DNA from: Cudoniella acicularis
Taxonomy: Eukaryota; Ascomycota; Leotiomycetes; Helotiales; Helotiaceae
NCBI GenBank assembly: GCA_013054445.1
Contig: JAAMPI010000456.1
Coordinates: 1 to 37,135, forward strand
Direction of reading: 5' to 3'
Length of the DNA stretch: 37,135 bases
Position numbers and translations under genes: made by a program. Below the pieces are notes generated by a model. That model saw only the letters and a program-made list of their open reading frames with translations, searched no databases and was not told the DNA's origin. Positions 11,880 through 22,019 of the stretch are shown in pieces. Each line of letters begins with the position of its first letter. The first letter of the stretch is position 1.

Positions 11880-12131
11880 TTCGCGGTAGGGTGAATCTCC
11901 CTCATTTGTGGATGCATCCGCCGATGAGAGCAGGTCGAAAATCGATGGTTGAGGGTGGCTTTTCGATGGCCAAAAATCATCGAGTTTTGGTGCAAATGGT
12001 CGGATGTCGTTCAGGTTGGTCAAAGGACGTGGTTGAATCTCTAGCGGGTGAGTCCCAGCAAGAACAGGCTCAAGAACAGAGAAATCCACCACTGGCGCAG
12101 GCAGCTTGGGAATGGGTTCATGGGCTTGCAT
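11880..12131 (-). CDS. Possible 5' exon extending SPT7, or separate small ORF
   Basis: An open frame from ATG at 12131 encodes about 84 Pro-rich residues (begins MQAHEPIPKLPAP) before a GTAAGG donor at 11879. A 48-base intron (11832-11879, CAG acceptor) would join it in phase 0 to the open SPT7 frame upstream of MSSNRG, making a protein of about 1,241 residues. If unspliced it ends at a TGA at 11865. The branch site is weak (CTGA). Known fungal Spt7 proteins that I recall start near the WPPPSS-like segment, so this exon may be untranslated leader or a lineage-specific extension. Confidence 0.4.
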
Positions 12132-12445
12132 TTACGGCATCATTTACTACAGGTGCATTTGATATATTCTACCATTCTACGAGCGCGCGCGCCGTGGGTT
12201 GAGGGAAAGAAATAAATTGTTCTCCGCATGGCTGCGCCTGGCCGAGCTCTCCAGGTCCACTCGTGTCGCTTCTGCCAAAGCTTACATAAGCTATTGCGAT
12301 CGAAGCCGTGCCATGTAACTGATCTGTCCGGATGCTGGAAAAGCTGGAAGCTCCCCAGTCCCCTATTCTGCAGCGATTTGACGATAAATGAAGACCTCTG
12401 AGATGCGTCTACGATATCGAGATAGTTAATCACATAGTCTCAAAA
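12132..12445. promoter_or_regulatory. Divergent promoter interval, SPT7 / VanZ-like
   Basis: This is 314 bases between the farthest SPT7-side ATG and the VanZ-like ATG. A minus-strand open frame here (12140-12433) has no recognisable domain. No specific site is assigned. Confidence 0.4.
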
Positions 12446-13112
12446 ATGCGCATAAGGCTGCCTTTCGCAGGTCCATCTTTCCCGTCCCCCATCTCCCAGT
12501 TGTTCATCATCGACTGACTTTATGTAGGAGCCTTCCTCTTCCTGATTGCGACAGCCGCTTATGCTGGACTCACATCCCTCAACTTCGAGACTTTTCCAAT
12601 CAATGATAAAGTCCTCCACCTCCTAACTTTCTTCGTCCTCACAACCTGCTTTTACTGGATCCTCGACACTTCCCGGAGACGAAGTTTGAACTTGACGCTG
12701 CTAGTTTGTACCGGAGTCCTCGGTATTGGGTCTGAGTTCTTGCAAGGCTTCCTACCAAATGAACGGACCTTTGATTTCTACGATATTGTAGCGAATATTG
12801 CGGGTTCCTTGGCAGCGATCGCGTTGAGCAGTTGGTATCACATGCGGATGTTGGAACGAAAGCGACCTAGCTAAAAACTATACGGCAGTCCCAGGGGATG
12901 AAGAACACGATGTTGAGCTCGGAGAAGGATTAGGGGCTCAAGAGTCGGGAACTATCAGTACCGCACCCAGAACACTGGACGATGAAGTGGACAACTGGGA
13001 CGAGAATATGGAGGATAACTGGGATGAGGATGAGCATGGCACAAGTGATGATGGACCGAAAACACCGAGTGCTAGCAGTGCTGGAGATGCAGAAGGAGAC
13101 CCGAAGAAATGA
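12446..13112 (+). CDS. VanZ-like membrane protein, with an apparent one-base frameshift
   Basis: Exon 1 (12446-12470) encodes MRIRLPFA. A 57-base intron (12471-12527, CTGACTT branch, TAG acceptor) leads in phase 1 to GAFLFLIATAAYAG. The product is a small integral membrane protein. Hydrophobic segments follow one another: an N-terminal helix, LLTFFVLTTCFYWIL, LLVCTGVLGIGSEFLQ and IVANIAGSLAAIALSSWY. The F-x-NDK-x-LH motif (FPINDKVLHLLTF) and the SEFLQG/DFYDI motifs are those of the VanZ-like family. The VanZ frame stops at 12872-12874 right after ERKRPS. The next frame is then open for 78 codons from 12876 to TGA at 13110, with an acidic tail (DNWDEN, DNWDEDE) that looks like a genuine C-terminus. 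One extra base near 12867-12872 explains both; 202 residues would result. No intron fits the gap. It may be a sequencing error or a real truncation. Confidence 0.75.
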
Positions 13113-13596
13113 ACGGTATGACGTGTTACGATAAGATGGGTTTACTTTGGCGTCTATGGGAAGCGAGTGAGCGAGTTCGAGCGACTGTGCTTTATACTAC
13201 AGTGACGGGATTTGGATGGTTGTTATGATTCAAAATCTCTCTTCAGGCTTGCGGTGGGAATATCGGCTTTTTGGAGGTGCCACTCGATGAATTCGAGTGC
13301 CTTCTCCAAATACGGCCTTGACTAAATTAGGGAAGAAAGTCTTCTGCTACGTTCTTTCAAGGAAGGTCATGAAATATTAGTTCAGGAAGACATAACATTT
13401 TGATTCATTACAACCAGGATCCGGAGGCTTCTAAAGTGTCTTGGAGAGCTCGGAGAGAACAACCTTGTGCTCGGTTTGCAGTTGTGCTACTTATATTTTA
13501 ATTTGCGGTTTTGCAGAAAAGTTCTCCCATGCGAAATTCTAGTGTATCCCAAATCCTACAAGGCCTAAATCTAGTAAAAAACTACCTATAAATGAT
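13113..13596. other. Convergent 3' interval, VanZ-like / ferric reductase
   Basis: Nothing beyond probable 3' untranslated sequence of the two converging genes was recognised in these 484 bases. Confidence 0.4.
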
Positions 13597-15557
13597 TTAC
13601 CACCCAAAGCTCTCATCGTGAAACCAGACATCACGCCCCTTTTCTACAACCCATCTGCCAACCTGCTTTTTAACCTCCTTCGCCATCCCTTCGGGTCCAC
13701 ATACCAAAACGGCAACTCGTTCCTCATTACCATGTCTGAAAGTCTCATCCACAAACTTCTTCAAGTCAGGCCTCTCTCTTCCACCGCTAGCCTTCACAAG
13801 CTCCTCTCCATTTCCAATCTCCTCGAGCTCAATACCATTTGATGCGCTGGACTCGCCATCATTTGATCGATCATCACCACTCCGTCTAGTAACAAAGATC
13901 TTGACATTCTGATCATCGTCAATCTTGATTCTAGCACTAGGATCAACAGCCCAACTAGCTTCTGAAGCTGAGCGCATAGACCAGACGAGGGTAATGCGAT
14001 CTGGGCTCTTTGACTCTGTTTCAAATTGGTCCAGGAGAGATTTGTAGATGGGAAGAATGAATGTTGCTCCAACTCCCCCAGCTACAAGCAGAATTCTGTC
14101 GAAATTTGCTGCAAGGTTGGGGAAGTGGCGTGAAGAGCCTAATGGTCCTTCGATGTAGACAGGAGGCTTAGCTTTCGAGAGGTGAGAGAGAGTCTCGATT
14201 GCTTGCGTTGTTGGACCATGGAGGGTGCGAAGAACAAGAGTTACATCTTTGGCTGAGACCTCCGCAACGGTAAAAGGATTGAAGAGCAGGTCGTGAATTG
14301 AAGGCGATACGGTGCTAGGAGGCGTGCTTTCTGGTGGGATTGAAAGATAAACATGTTGACCAGGAGCCTCATGAAATCTCTTCAGCTTGGAAGAGGGCAG
14401 AAGGATCTTCATCTTGATCAATTTAGTTTGTGGTACTGGCGTAATCGTTGCAAAGCCAGTGGTCGTATCTAATTTCCGGCAGACAATGTCGACTATAAAT
14501 AAGGTAAGTGCCTCGAATAGGTAGATCCGCATGTGTGAGGCATGGAAGAAGAGTAGAGGTAGAACCGCAACGCCGATAACCAGATGGAGCACGAAGAAGA
14601 CTCGATAGTTCCATCGCCGTACAACGGCCAGGCTGCTTGTGGCAATGACCGTCAACGAGGTAAATGCTATGATTCCAATGATTACTACCGGAGCAGACAG
14701 GCGCTTAGAAAGTACATTGGCCTGCACGAAGTAATTCAAGTACCAAGTAGCGTGAAGACATAGCATGGAGTAAATGACTCGTCCCGATAGTCGATGGTAA
14801 GGATTGAGTTCTTCATGAGAAGTCTTGAAGACTAAAGCCAGGGGTGAATAGAGAGACTTCATAGAGAGCATGTAGTGAAACGGCAACTGTGAAGCTGCAA
14901 CCTCACCAAAACGTTTTGTGATATGAAGATAGTCATCTAAACAGAGAGTTAGAATATTTGCTCCTCTAAAAGTACACCGGATGAACATGATACTAAGTAG
15001 ACCACAATTAGGTTTGTTAATATGGCCACGTGACCATACATATTTGAAGATGGATTTAATTAAAATTTCGAATAATTTATGGGAAAATAAGAAATGAACA
15101 ATAAGAATGATAGATATAATGCATGCTTTGAGCCTCGACCTATAGAAAAACGACCAAAAATATGAGTGGCCAGGAAAGACTCACCTCCAGTTTGATGCAC
15201 ACACAAAAACAACAACCAGCTCATCCAAATTCCACCAATAATCCAATGTTTCCTCAAGCCCCATCCCTCCACCAACTCCTCATCAAGCCACCAAGCAGCC
15301 GTTCTCCATCTCTTTGCCAAACTCTCGGTACTTGCAAGTCTTGCATGCTTCAGCCGCGGGGAACTCGGAATAGCATCGTACTGGACCTGTGCTCTCCTCC
15401 TTTCCCGTAAAACCCAAGCTCCTAACCTGAACAACAAATACCCTAAAACAGGCACAAGAGCAGATAGCTGAGCGTAAAGTCCATAGCGGTCAAGAAAGAT
15501 TCTCCTTTGGTGTTTTTGCGCTTCCGTCAGATCTACGAGGCGATAAGGCCAAGCCAT
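13597..15557 (-). CDS. Ferric-reductase-like transmembrane flavocytochrome
   Basis: Exon 1 (15185-15557) starts at MAWPYRLVDL. Exon 2 is 13597-14936. The join rebuilds HQTG-DDYLH and gives 570 residues. Two hydrophobic helices lie in exon 1 (about 25-50 and 103-123), then a ferric-reductase-like core with several His (HYMLSMKS, YHRLSG, LHATWY, LHLVIG, FFHASH), candidate heme b ligands. The FAD-binding part has PGQHVYLSI at about 316-324; the usual HPFT is NPFT at about 344-347. The NADPH-binding part has VAGGVGATFILP at about 408-419 and ends with VCGPEGM. Family members move electrons from NADPH across a membrane to ferric iron or oxygen (FRE and NOX-related proteins). The intron 14937-15184 is 248 bases, far longer than others here. 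The gene is divergent from the LETM1-like gene. Confidence 0.9.
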
Positions 15558-16013
15558 GGCGTTTGGATAATGTCGAGTATCGGACGAGGATGACGGAGAT
15601 TTCTCTCGGATCGCTGCAGGTTCGAACAGCAGTTGGAGGGTTATTCCAGGGACCCTGATGCAACGTGGATCAAGAAAGATCTCCGACGAGGAAGATGGGG
15701 ATCTTAAAGACGAGATATCCAATTGTCAAGAATAAGGAAAGCGGTCGCTACCTGTCCTCAGCGCCGCAAAGGCACAGGCCCAATCATATATTCTTGTATT
15801 TCCAGGATGTCTCCCTTGAGCTTGAATCGGATTTCAAAGCTGCAGGATTGGCCGCTTGGAAAGCACTAGCATATCATACGCCCCTGCGCATTTTTGGCGG
15901 AGATATTTTCCCATCTGTGACCAAAGCGAATTGCGGTAGCTCAAGTAACTTGATCAATTTTTGCTTTCTACCTTCCTTTGTACATCCTTCCTTTACTTCA
16001 TTATCCTCATGCA
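15558..16013. promoter_or_regulatory. Divergent promoter interval, ferric reductase / LETM1-like
   Basis: This is 456 bases between two divergent ATGs. The minus-strand frame of the reductase stays open upstream of its ATG, but the sequence there has no family resemblance. A GATA-type iron regulator site would be of interest but none was established. Confidence 0.4.
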
Positions 16014-16985
16014 ATGACAACCCTCACTACCCGCGGTTTGCGCACCGCTTCCCTCTTCCAACGCGCCCATTCCACCTCGTTTCAACCACAATTCCTCTCC
16101 TCTCAGCTTTCCCTCCAATTCCGCCCCGCCTCGAGCTCTGCTGCAACAAGCAGCTCTACAGCCCCTCTACGAAGCCCTCTAAACGGGCCACTCTCAACTC
16201 TCCCCGCATCTCTCGCCCTCCCAATCCGCTCCGAGCACGAAAGCACATTCAAATACCTCCTCGCACTGGGCAAAGCCTACGCAAACTTCTACAAAACCGG
16301 CGGCAAGCACATCTTCACCAACTTCCGTGCCTCCCAGCCCATACAAGCGCTCATCGATAACGAGTACCGGGGTTCAATCCGTTCCGCCGTCTCTTCCGGC
16401 GCGCTCTCTCGCTCTGATTTCCAACTGTTATACCGGAGTTGGCATGATGTCAAACGCGTGCCCATATTTGCACTGGTGTTTATAATATGTGGGGAGTTTA
16501 CGCCGTTGGTGGTTATTGCTTTGAGCAATGTGGTTCCTTGGACATGCAGGATCCCGAAGCAGATTGATAGCGATCGGAAAAAACTCGAGGATCGAAGACG
16601 GATATCGTTTCGGAACCTTACCACTGCGCCTCCTGAGAAAGCGGGTGTGGAAGGCTTAGAGAGACAGCAATTGGTACATATAAGCTGGAGTCTAGGGCTG
16701 AGCTCGAGTATATGGGACTGGCTGGGAGGAAAGTATCCGGGTCTACCTAATGCGATATTGAGGAGAAAAGTGAGAAATACAGTCGAGTACTTGGAAATGG
16801 ATGATGGATTGATTGGGAAACCTCATAGAGTTAAGGAATTGGAGACTGAAGAGGTAAGGATGGCGTTAGTGGAGAGGGGTGTTGACATTTTGGGAAAGAG
16901 TGAGGAGAAGTTAAGGGTAGATTTGATTGCCTGGTTACAGTCGAGACAAAAAGCACCTGTAGAGCAATTACTCTTGACAAGGTAA
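16014..16985 (+). CDS. LETM1-like mitochondrial inner-membrane protein
   Basis: A single exon of 323 residues. The ATG at 16014 is chosen because the frame upstream opens only on TTG. The N-terminus (MTTLTTRGLRTASLFQRAHST) is rich in Arg, Ser and Thr and lacks acidic residues, as in a mitochondrial presequence. One membrane segment, VPIFALVFIICGEFTPLVVIAL, at about residues 152-173, is preceded by a Trp/Arg-rich stretch and followed by a Pro-rich stop. This is the arrangement of the LETM1 core, where the transmembrane helix precedes the soluble ribosome-binding domain. LETM1/Mdm38 proteins act in mitochondrial K+/H+ exchange and contact mitoribosomes. This copy is shorter than canonical Mdm38 (above 500 residues) and has no obvious coiled coil, so it is better seen as a LETM1-like paralogue. 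Function is inferred from the family only. Confidence 0.75.
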   Translation: MTTLTTRGLRTASLFQRAHSTSFQPQFLSSQLSLQFRPASSSAATSSSTAPLRSPLNGPLSTLPASLALPIRSEHESTFKYLLALGKAYANFYKTGGKHIFTNFRASQPIQALIDNEYRGSIRSAVSSGALSRSDFQLLYRSWHDVKRVPIFALVFIICGEFTPLVVIALSNVVPWTCRIPKQIDSDRKKLEDRRRISFRNLTTAPPEKAGVEGLERQQLVHISWSLGLSSSIWDWLGGKYPGLPNAILRRKVRNTVEYLEMDDGLIGKPHRVKELETEEVRMALVERGVDILGKSEEKLRVDLIAWLQSRQKAPVEQLLLTR

Positions 16986-17379
16986 GAAACAATCCAATGT
17001 TACGCGGGCTGGATTTGAAGTTGACATGTTCACAGACCGTCTGTTTGGCCAATAAAGCCCAAAGATACCTGAGTGGCATGATGATCTGATTCTGTATTAG
17101 TTCTGTATTGTCGGACTATGTACAAAGTGTAGGATATGCATTAAGTCTGCATAGAGTGGCGTTCTGCGCACTGGTAAATTAGGGTGGTCATGTACCAAAA
17201 TCGACACATCTCTCGTGTATCATAGCAAGACCGGAGCATAGCATATCTTTGCCTCCCAAAACATAATCGGAACATTTTGCAGTAATTGACCACCTCGTCC
17301 TGAACGCCACTTAACCACGTCTCCTAACACCCACGAAAACGCCAACTTGCAAGTCTAGAATGTTGGAGATGTAGCTTGA
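16986..17379. other. Convergent 3' interval, LETM1-like / Nab3-like
   Basis: These 394 bases between two converging stop codons hold only probable 3' untranslated sequence. Confidence 0.4.
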
Positions 17380-19973
17380 TTATTGGCGAAATTTTGCCAG
17401 TTGAGCCATTATGTTTTGCACCTGCTGAGCATTTTGTTGTGGTTGGGCTTGAGCCTGTGGGGGTAGAGCACCACCTCCAAGTAGAGAGGCAAGTGCAGGG
17501 TTGGCAGCCAAGTTTGCGTACGGATCGGCAGCAGGTTGTAGTGCGTAGCCGTTATGTTGCGGTGGAGGATTAAAACCTCCCAGAAGCCCAGCGAGATCAA
17601 GGGAAGAATTTGCAGAAACTGCTGGGGCATTGTGGTGCTGCGGTGCGTTCAAGGAGCCCAAAAGCTTTTGTAGAGCGGCATTATCCAATTGACCCACCAG
17701 ATTGGCGATGTTGGCCGCAACTGGTGCTGGAGCAGGCGCAGGAGCCGGTGGCTGGTATGACTGGCCAGCAGGAAATTGTGGTTGGCTATATTGTGGTGCT
17801 TGTGGCTGAGGTGGTGATTGTTTTGCTCGGAGAACCAACTCTGCTGCGATTTTTGGCTCGAGGTCCTGATACTCATCAAATCGAACATTGTTGGCTCCAC
17901 CTTGGCGATCGAACACTTGAAGCGGAATCTTACTACTATTCTGAGATCGCATTGTGAGTTGAGAGACTGCATGGACGCCTTCGAGAATTTGTCGATGAAT
18001 AACAGCTTGGAGTGGCAGTCTGGGGCTCAAAAACATGACCTCGGTCTTAATGTTTCGGCCACGAAACTCGCCCTCAACCCATGCCACAAAGCCTCTGTCA
18101 AGTTGGTCCATAAGAATGATCTGTACATCTGGGACGTCATGTGGCAAGCGCCGCGGGATTTGCAAATCCTCATCCTCAGTTGTTTGTCGTGCTCTTGGGC
18201 TCGGGCTCCTCTCTCGATATCTCATATTATCCCTATTGCCATAAGGAGATCGTGAACGACTTCGGCGACGATCCCGGCCATCATACTGGTCTCTGCCACG
18301 AGGCATATATTCGTCCCGGCCACGGAAGGAGGCTCCCGGGGGTGTAGGCGATCTCACGGGTCGATAATCATCTCGAATTCGCAGCGGTCTGCCGTACTCG
18401 TCTTGACGGACGCTAGATCTACCATCGTAACGGTCACCAGCAGGCATTCGTCCTCCGTGTTGACCATGTCGGCCGCCACGATCTGGTCCACTTGCCCTAG
18501 CATATTCTGGGGATCGAGATCTTCGAAGGGGAGGGGCATTGGCTTGCGCATTTCGACTGTTCTTTTGCGGCTTTGAGATCTCGAGGTCTGTACTCAATGT
18601 CAGCACTGTGTTTTACCAATGAACTAGCACTTACGCATTTTGCGTCCTCTAACTTCAACTCCTTGCTCTTGATCCAGAGCCGCATAACATGCAGAAGCGT
18701 CATGGAATTGGATGAAGCCATAGGCTTGTTTGATTGAAATCTGAGCAAGTCTTCCATACTTGTGGAAAACATGAAAAAGGTCTCGTTTCGTTAATTTCTC
18801 GGATGGCAGATTGCCTGTTTGTTTCGTCAGATCCATGAACAAACCAAACATGGAATAGCTTCTTACCTATGAACAGTCGAGATCCGATTGGAAATCTGTC
18901 CCACAAACCTTCTGTCACGTACATGCGCTCTTCGGCGAGAAAGGTATCGTAAAGCTTCTGGATGTCGGGCCCCACTTGACATCTGAATCATCGACCTCAT
19001 CCTGTGTTTCAACGGCTCTCAATGGTCCTTGACCAGGAGGTTGATTGAGCTGAGTATATAGCAATGGGCTGATTGGGCTTGCGGTTGATGGGGGAGGTTG
19101 ACGAAAAGACGCACTAGGTGGAGGGGGAAGCCCACCTCTTGGATCAGTAGATGTCCCGGGCGCACCAGCGCCAATAAGAACTGTGCTTGCACCAGGGGGG
19201 GCTGTTCCAGGAGGTCGGTAAGAACTAGCCGATTGAGGAGGAACGCCGGGAGGTCCTGTGTGATACCTCTGCATGTCATCGTTGTATGTGCGATCTTGAG
19301 ATACCTGCGGGCGGGGTGGGAGACTCGAGTGGGCAGGTAAGGAAGAGCCTGCTTTGGGAAGAGAAGATGTAGGAGTCTGGGCAGGCGATTGAGTGGCAGC
19401 GGTTGACGCTGATTCATTCTTCTCGGCATTTGCAGTGATATTGTCCAAAAGTTGCTGGATATCTATACCTCCGCTAGTGATGTCCTCATACGAATGGGTT
19501 GGGGCAGCTGTCGTAGAAGCTTGAGCTGAAGTACTATTGGGAATATTGGCAGCAGTCTCAAGAATCGCTGGGTGGGAGGGAGGAGGGCTGGCATGGGTAG
19601 TCTGGGTGGTCTGGCCGTTTTGAAGCACGCCGTTTGTAAAAGGTTGGTGAGAAGATGAATCGGTGGCGGGCACAGTGACGGGGAAAGACTGCGTCTCTTG
19701 CTGAACAATTGGCTGCGTTATATCCTGACTATCTGCCCCTTCCTCTCCGTCAGACTCAAATGTCATGGCATAATCATCGCTAACCTCAGCGACCTGATCA
19801 GCCTTCCTGTCCACTCCATTTGCTTCGACAGGCTCCTCCTTGTATGCGTCGGAGAAGCTCGAATCAGCGGAAGGGGAATCTGCTTGGGAGGGTAGAGGTA
19901 TGGGAGCGAGAACGGAGTCTGCTGAAGCAGCTACAGGTTGGGACGGGTCAAGCTCAATATTTGTTGAAGTCAT
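17380..19973 (-). CDS. Nab3-like RRM RNA-binding protein, with an apparent one-base deletion
   Basis: Exons 18867-19973, 18635-18814 and 17380-18587 are joined across introns of 52 bases (18815-18866) and 47 bases (18588-18634). The joins rebuild RLFIG-NLPSEK (RNP2) and RGRKM-HLEISKPQKNS. The RRM spans about residues 364-435; RNP1 is QAYGFIQF. The N-terminal half is acidic and Pro/Ser/Gln-rich. An RS/RD-rich region follows the RRM, and a Pro/Gln-rich tail ends in a short amphipathic NIMAQLAKFRQ, as expected for Nab3, which terminates noncoding transcription with Nrd1 and Sen1. Between VDDSDVKWGP and the next segment (DIQKLYDTFLAEER) the frame changes at GGGGCCC (about 18969-18975). No intron fits. 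One added base makes the total exactly 832 codons (831 residues). The ATG at 19973 (AACATGAC) is preferred; an in-frame ATG lies at 20096. Confidence 0.82.
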
Positions 19974-20987
19974 GTTGAAAGTTTCGTTGGTTTGATTTCG
20001 GAGGACTGGGATATTCGAGGGTTCCGGAGGGTGGATTGGTTGGGGGGAAAGTGATGACAATGCCTTTGTATGGAACGCGGGCGCCTCTGGTGTCATGAAT
20101 GCCTTCGGGCTCAAATCAAAAGAGAAAAGCTTTGGTCATCAAATGGATGCAGATGGGCGAAAGCGCGGCAACCTCCACCTGGCTTCACAAGACAGGGCAC
20201 AGAGGGTTCAATGTTTGGAGAAGACTGGACTGGCGTTGGAAGTTGGAAGTTGCGACAAAAAGGTGGGTTGCTGCTGGGTGCGCCGAGGGCGAAAGGTGAA
20301 ATCGGAGTGGGATGGCGAGGGAAGCGCGAATGAGGCTCAAAAAGAGCTGGTTGCGGGAGCTCTGGAAGGTGGGCTGTCTGAACTCTGCTGTGGCTACAAG
20401 ATGGCCATTACCGTCACCATTGCCTCTGTAAGTCGAGATTAACGGCGCGCGGCGGTGAGTCGCGGCTAGACAATGAAGATGGGTTTCAGTTCGCAGCTTG
20501 TCGATGAGCTGGAAGGGAGAAGGAACTTATTGCGAGAGAAGGCTAGCAACAGCATAAAAAATGAGATGTGATGGGGAGACGCGCGGGCTGGTGGGCTCCA
20601 TTTGCCGAGCATTCTACGCTAACCTCGATCAAGCGAATTAGCCGCCCGCCGACTCGACGACGACGCTGCAAAGTTGTCATATCGAAAAATGGCTGATGCA
20701 GGACGTGACAACTAACTGTTGGAGTCAACCCTAGCAAGCCACAAGTGATTGCAACCTCTGGGAGCGCGGGGTCAACGTTCCCCGTGCAAGGCAGACGAGA
20801 CATCCCTCTCTCTCAGAGTATTAAAGCTGAAGTTGCCTCTCTCCTAGAGCTCTCCCTACGCATCACTAGAAGTTATATTTCCCTGAACTCTGTCTGCTTC
20901 TTCCTACTGCTTCCTCCTAGAAACTGCGCTCTCATATCTGCAACTTGATTTACTGCCAATTGCTCGGTGTACCAGCCAGTCGCTACC
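19974..20987. promoter_or_regulatory. Divergent promoter interval, Nab3-like / ICT1-like
   Basis: About 1 kb lies between divergent starts. The Nab3-like frame stays open to 20114, so its leader may be longer. Plus-strand open frames at 20070-20442 overlap each other in several frames and have no recognisable domain. No specific binding site is assigned. Confidence 0.4.
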
Positions 20988-22019
20988 ATGCTCCAAAGCC
21001 ACGCATTCAAAATCTGTGTATTATCCGCACCATTTGGCAGCCAATTCGCTTTCCTGCAAAATTCCAGGGCTTATTCCTCACGCCCCGGCAGTGGCAGCGA
21101 GGAAGACTTTCAGACTGCACGGCAATGGTTTCTAAAATTTAGTGAAACTTCCCTCCCGACAAAAATCGCCAAAACGGAATATGTTCGCTCCAGTGGGCCT
21201 GGTGGTCAAAAAGTCAACAAGTATGTATTCGGTTCCACTGTATTACTGTCATATACTGACGCTATTCCAGGACATCTTCAAAAGCAGTCACTTCCTGGCC
21301 CGTGTCTAAGCTTTTGCCTCTTCTACCACAGGTGTTGCACGACGATCTTCGAAAAAGCAGCTATTATGTGTCATCGTCCGATACCATCAAAATTGATTGC
21401 GATTCGCATCGGACCCAGAGCCAAAATCAGGAAGAGACCCACGAACGTCTTGTCCAAGAGATTAAGCGCATTTATCGAAGCACTGTCCCTGGAGCTACAT
21501 CCAAGGAGCAGAAGGACAAAGTCTCAGAATTGTAAGCTACCGAATTTCTTCTTGTTGACTTCGTCTTGAACGCTTGCATCTGATGTGCAACACGTAACGT
21601 ACAGACTATCGATGCCGAGAGGAGGCTTTAGCAATTTCTGCAGAGAAAATAAATTAGACAGTCAGTCCGCATTAAAACTCAGGCAGCAGATTCAGAGAGA
21701 TCGATCAAGAAGAAAAGCCCTAAAGCTCCAAGAGGATCGCAGGAATGCCCGTGAAGCAAGCAAGGAGAAAAGCAGGGCTGAGGCCAAAAATAAGGCTTCG
21801 AAAGGAGTTAAGAGATAGTCAGATCTCGACCACCACAACACATTAAGCCCAATTAGCTCGAACCAATAGCTCTTTGAGGTGCTTCCACTATCACATGTAA
21901 AATTCAGATGCTAATACTGTCAATGTAGGAGAAAAACGGACAATGAATCCAGGCTAAGGGTGAAAAAGAAACATGGAAACAAAAAGCGCTCTCGCAAGGG
22001 CGGGAGTTGGGACGATTAA
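20988..22019 (+). CDS. Peptidyl-tRNA hydrolase of the ICT1 / RF-1 domain family, mitochondrial
   Basis: Exons 20988-21220, 21271-21531 and 21929-22019 give 194 residues. The ATG at 20988 has a good CTACCATG context. The N-terminus (LQSHAFKICVLS, then RAYSSRPGS) looks like a mitochondrial presequence. The catalytic GGQ is at residues 72-74 in SSGPGGQKVNK; most bacterial and animal members have GGQNVNK, so the Lys is a small deviation. The first intron (50 bases) splits the conserved NK-TSSKAV stretch. The last exon encodes a Lys/Arg-rich tail (KKKHGNKKRSRKGG), the expected ribosome-binding C-terminus of ICT1/ArfB proteins, which release peptides from stalled mitoribosomes. The last intron is 397 bases, with a good CTAATAC branch, and contains a second candidate terminal exon (21605-21818). 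Confidence 0.85.
21605..21818 (+). CDS. Alternative terminal exon or nested ORF inside the ICT1 intron
   Basis: From the same donor (after 21531) a TACAG acceptor at 21600-21604 opens 70 in-frame residues ending KASKGVKR and TAG. The stretch is highly charged (KLRQQIQRDRSRRKALK, EASKEKSRAEAKNKASK), so it would also give the enzyme a basic tail, but it differs from the normal one. No donor inside it joins in phase to the 21929 exon, so the two tails would be mutually exclusive. It could also be an independent small ORF starting at MPRGGF or a chance open frame. It is not recognised as any known family. Confidence 0.35.

Noticed and set aside
12140..12433. 97-residue minus-strand open frame in the SPT7/VanZ promoter interval
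   Set aside because: No domain is seen and no splice joins it in phase to the SPT7 side. The shared promoter is a simpler explanation.
20070..20442. Overlapping plus-strand frames upstream of the ICT1-like gene
   Set aside because: Several frames overlap with no domain. They lie in the leader and promoter interval of two divergent genes.
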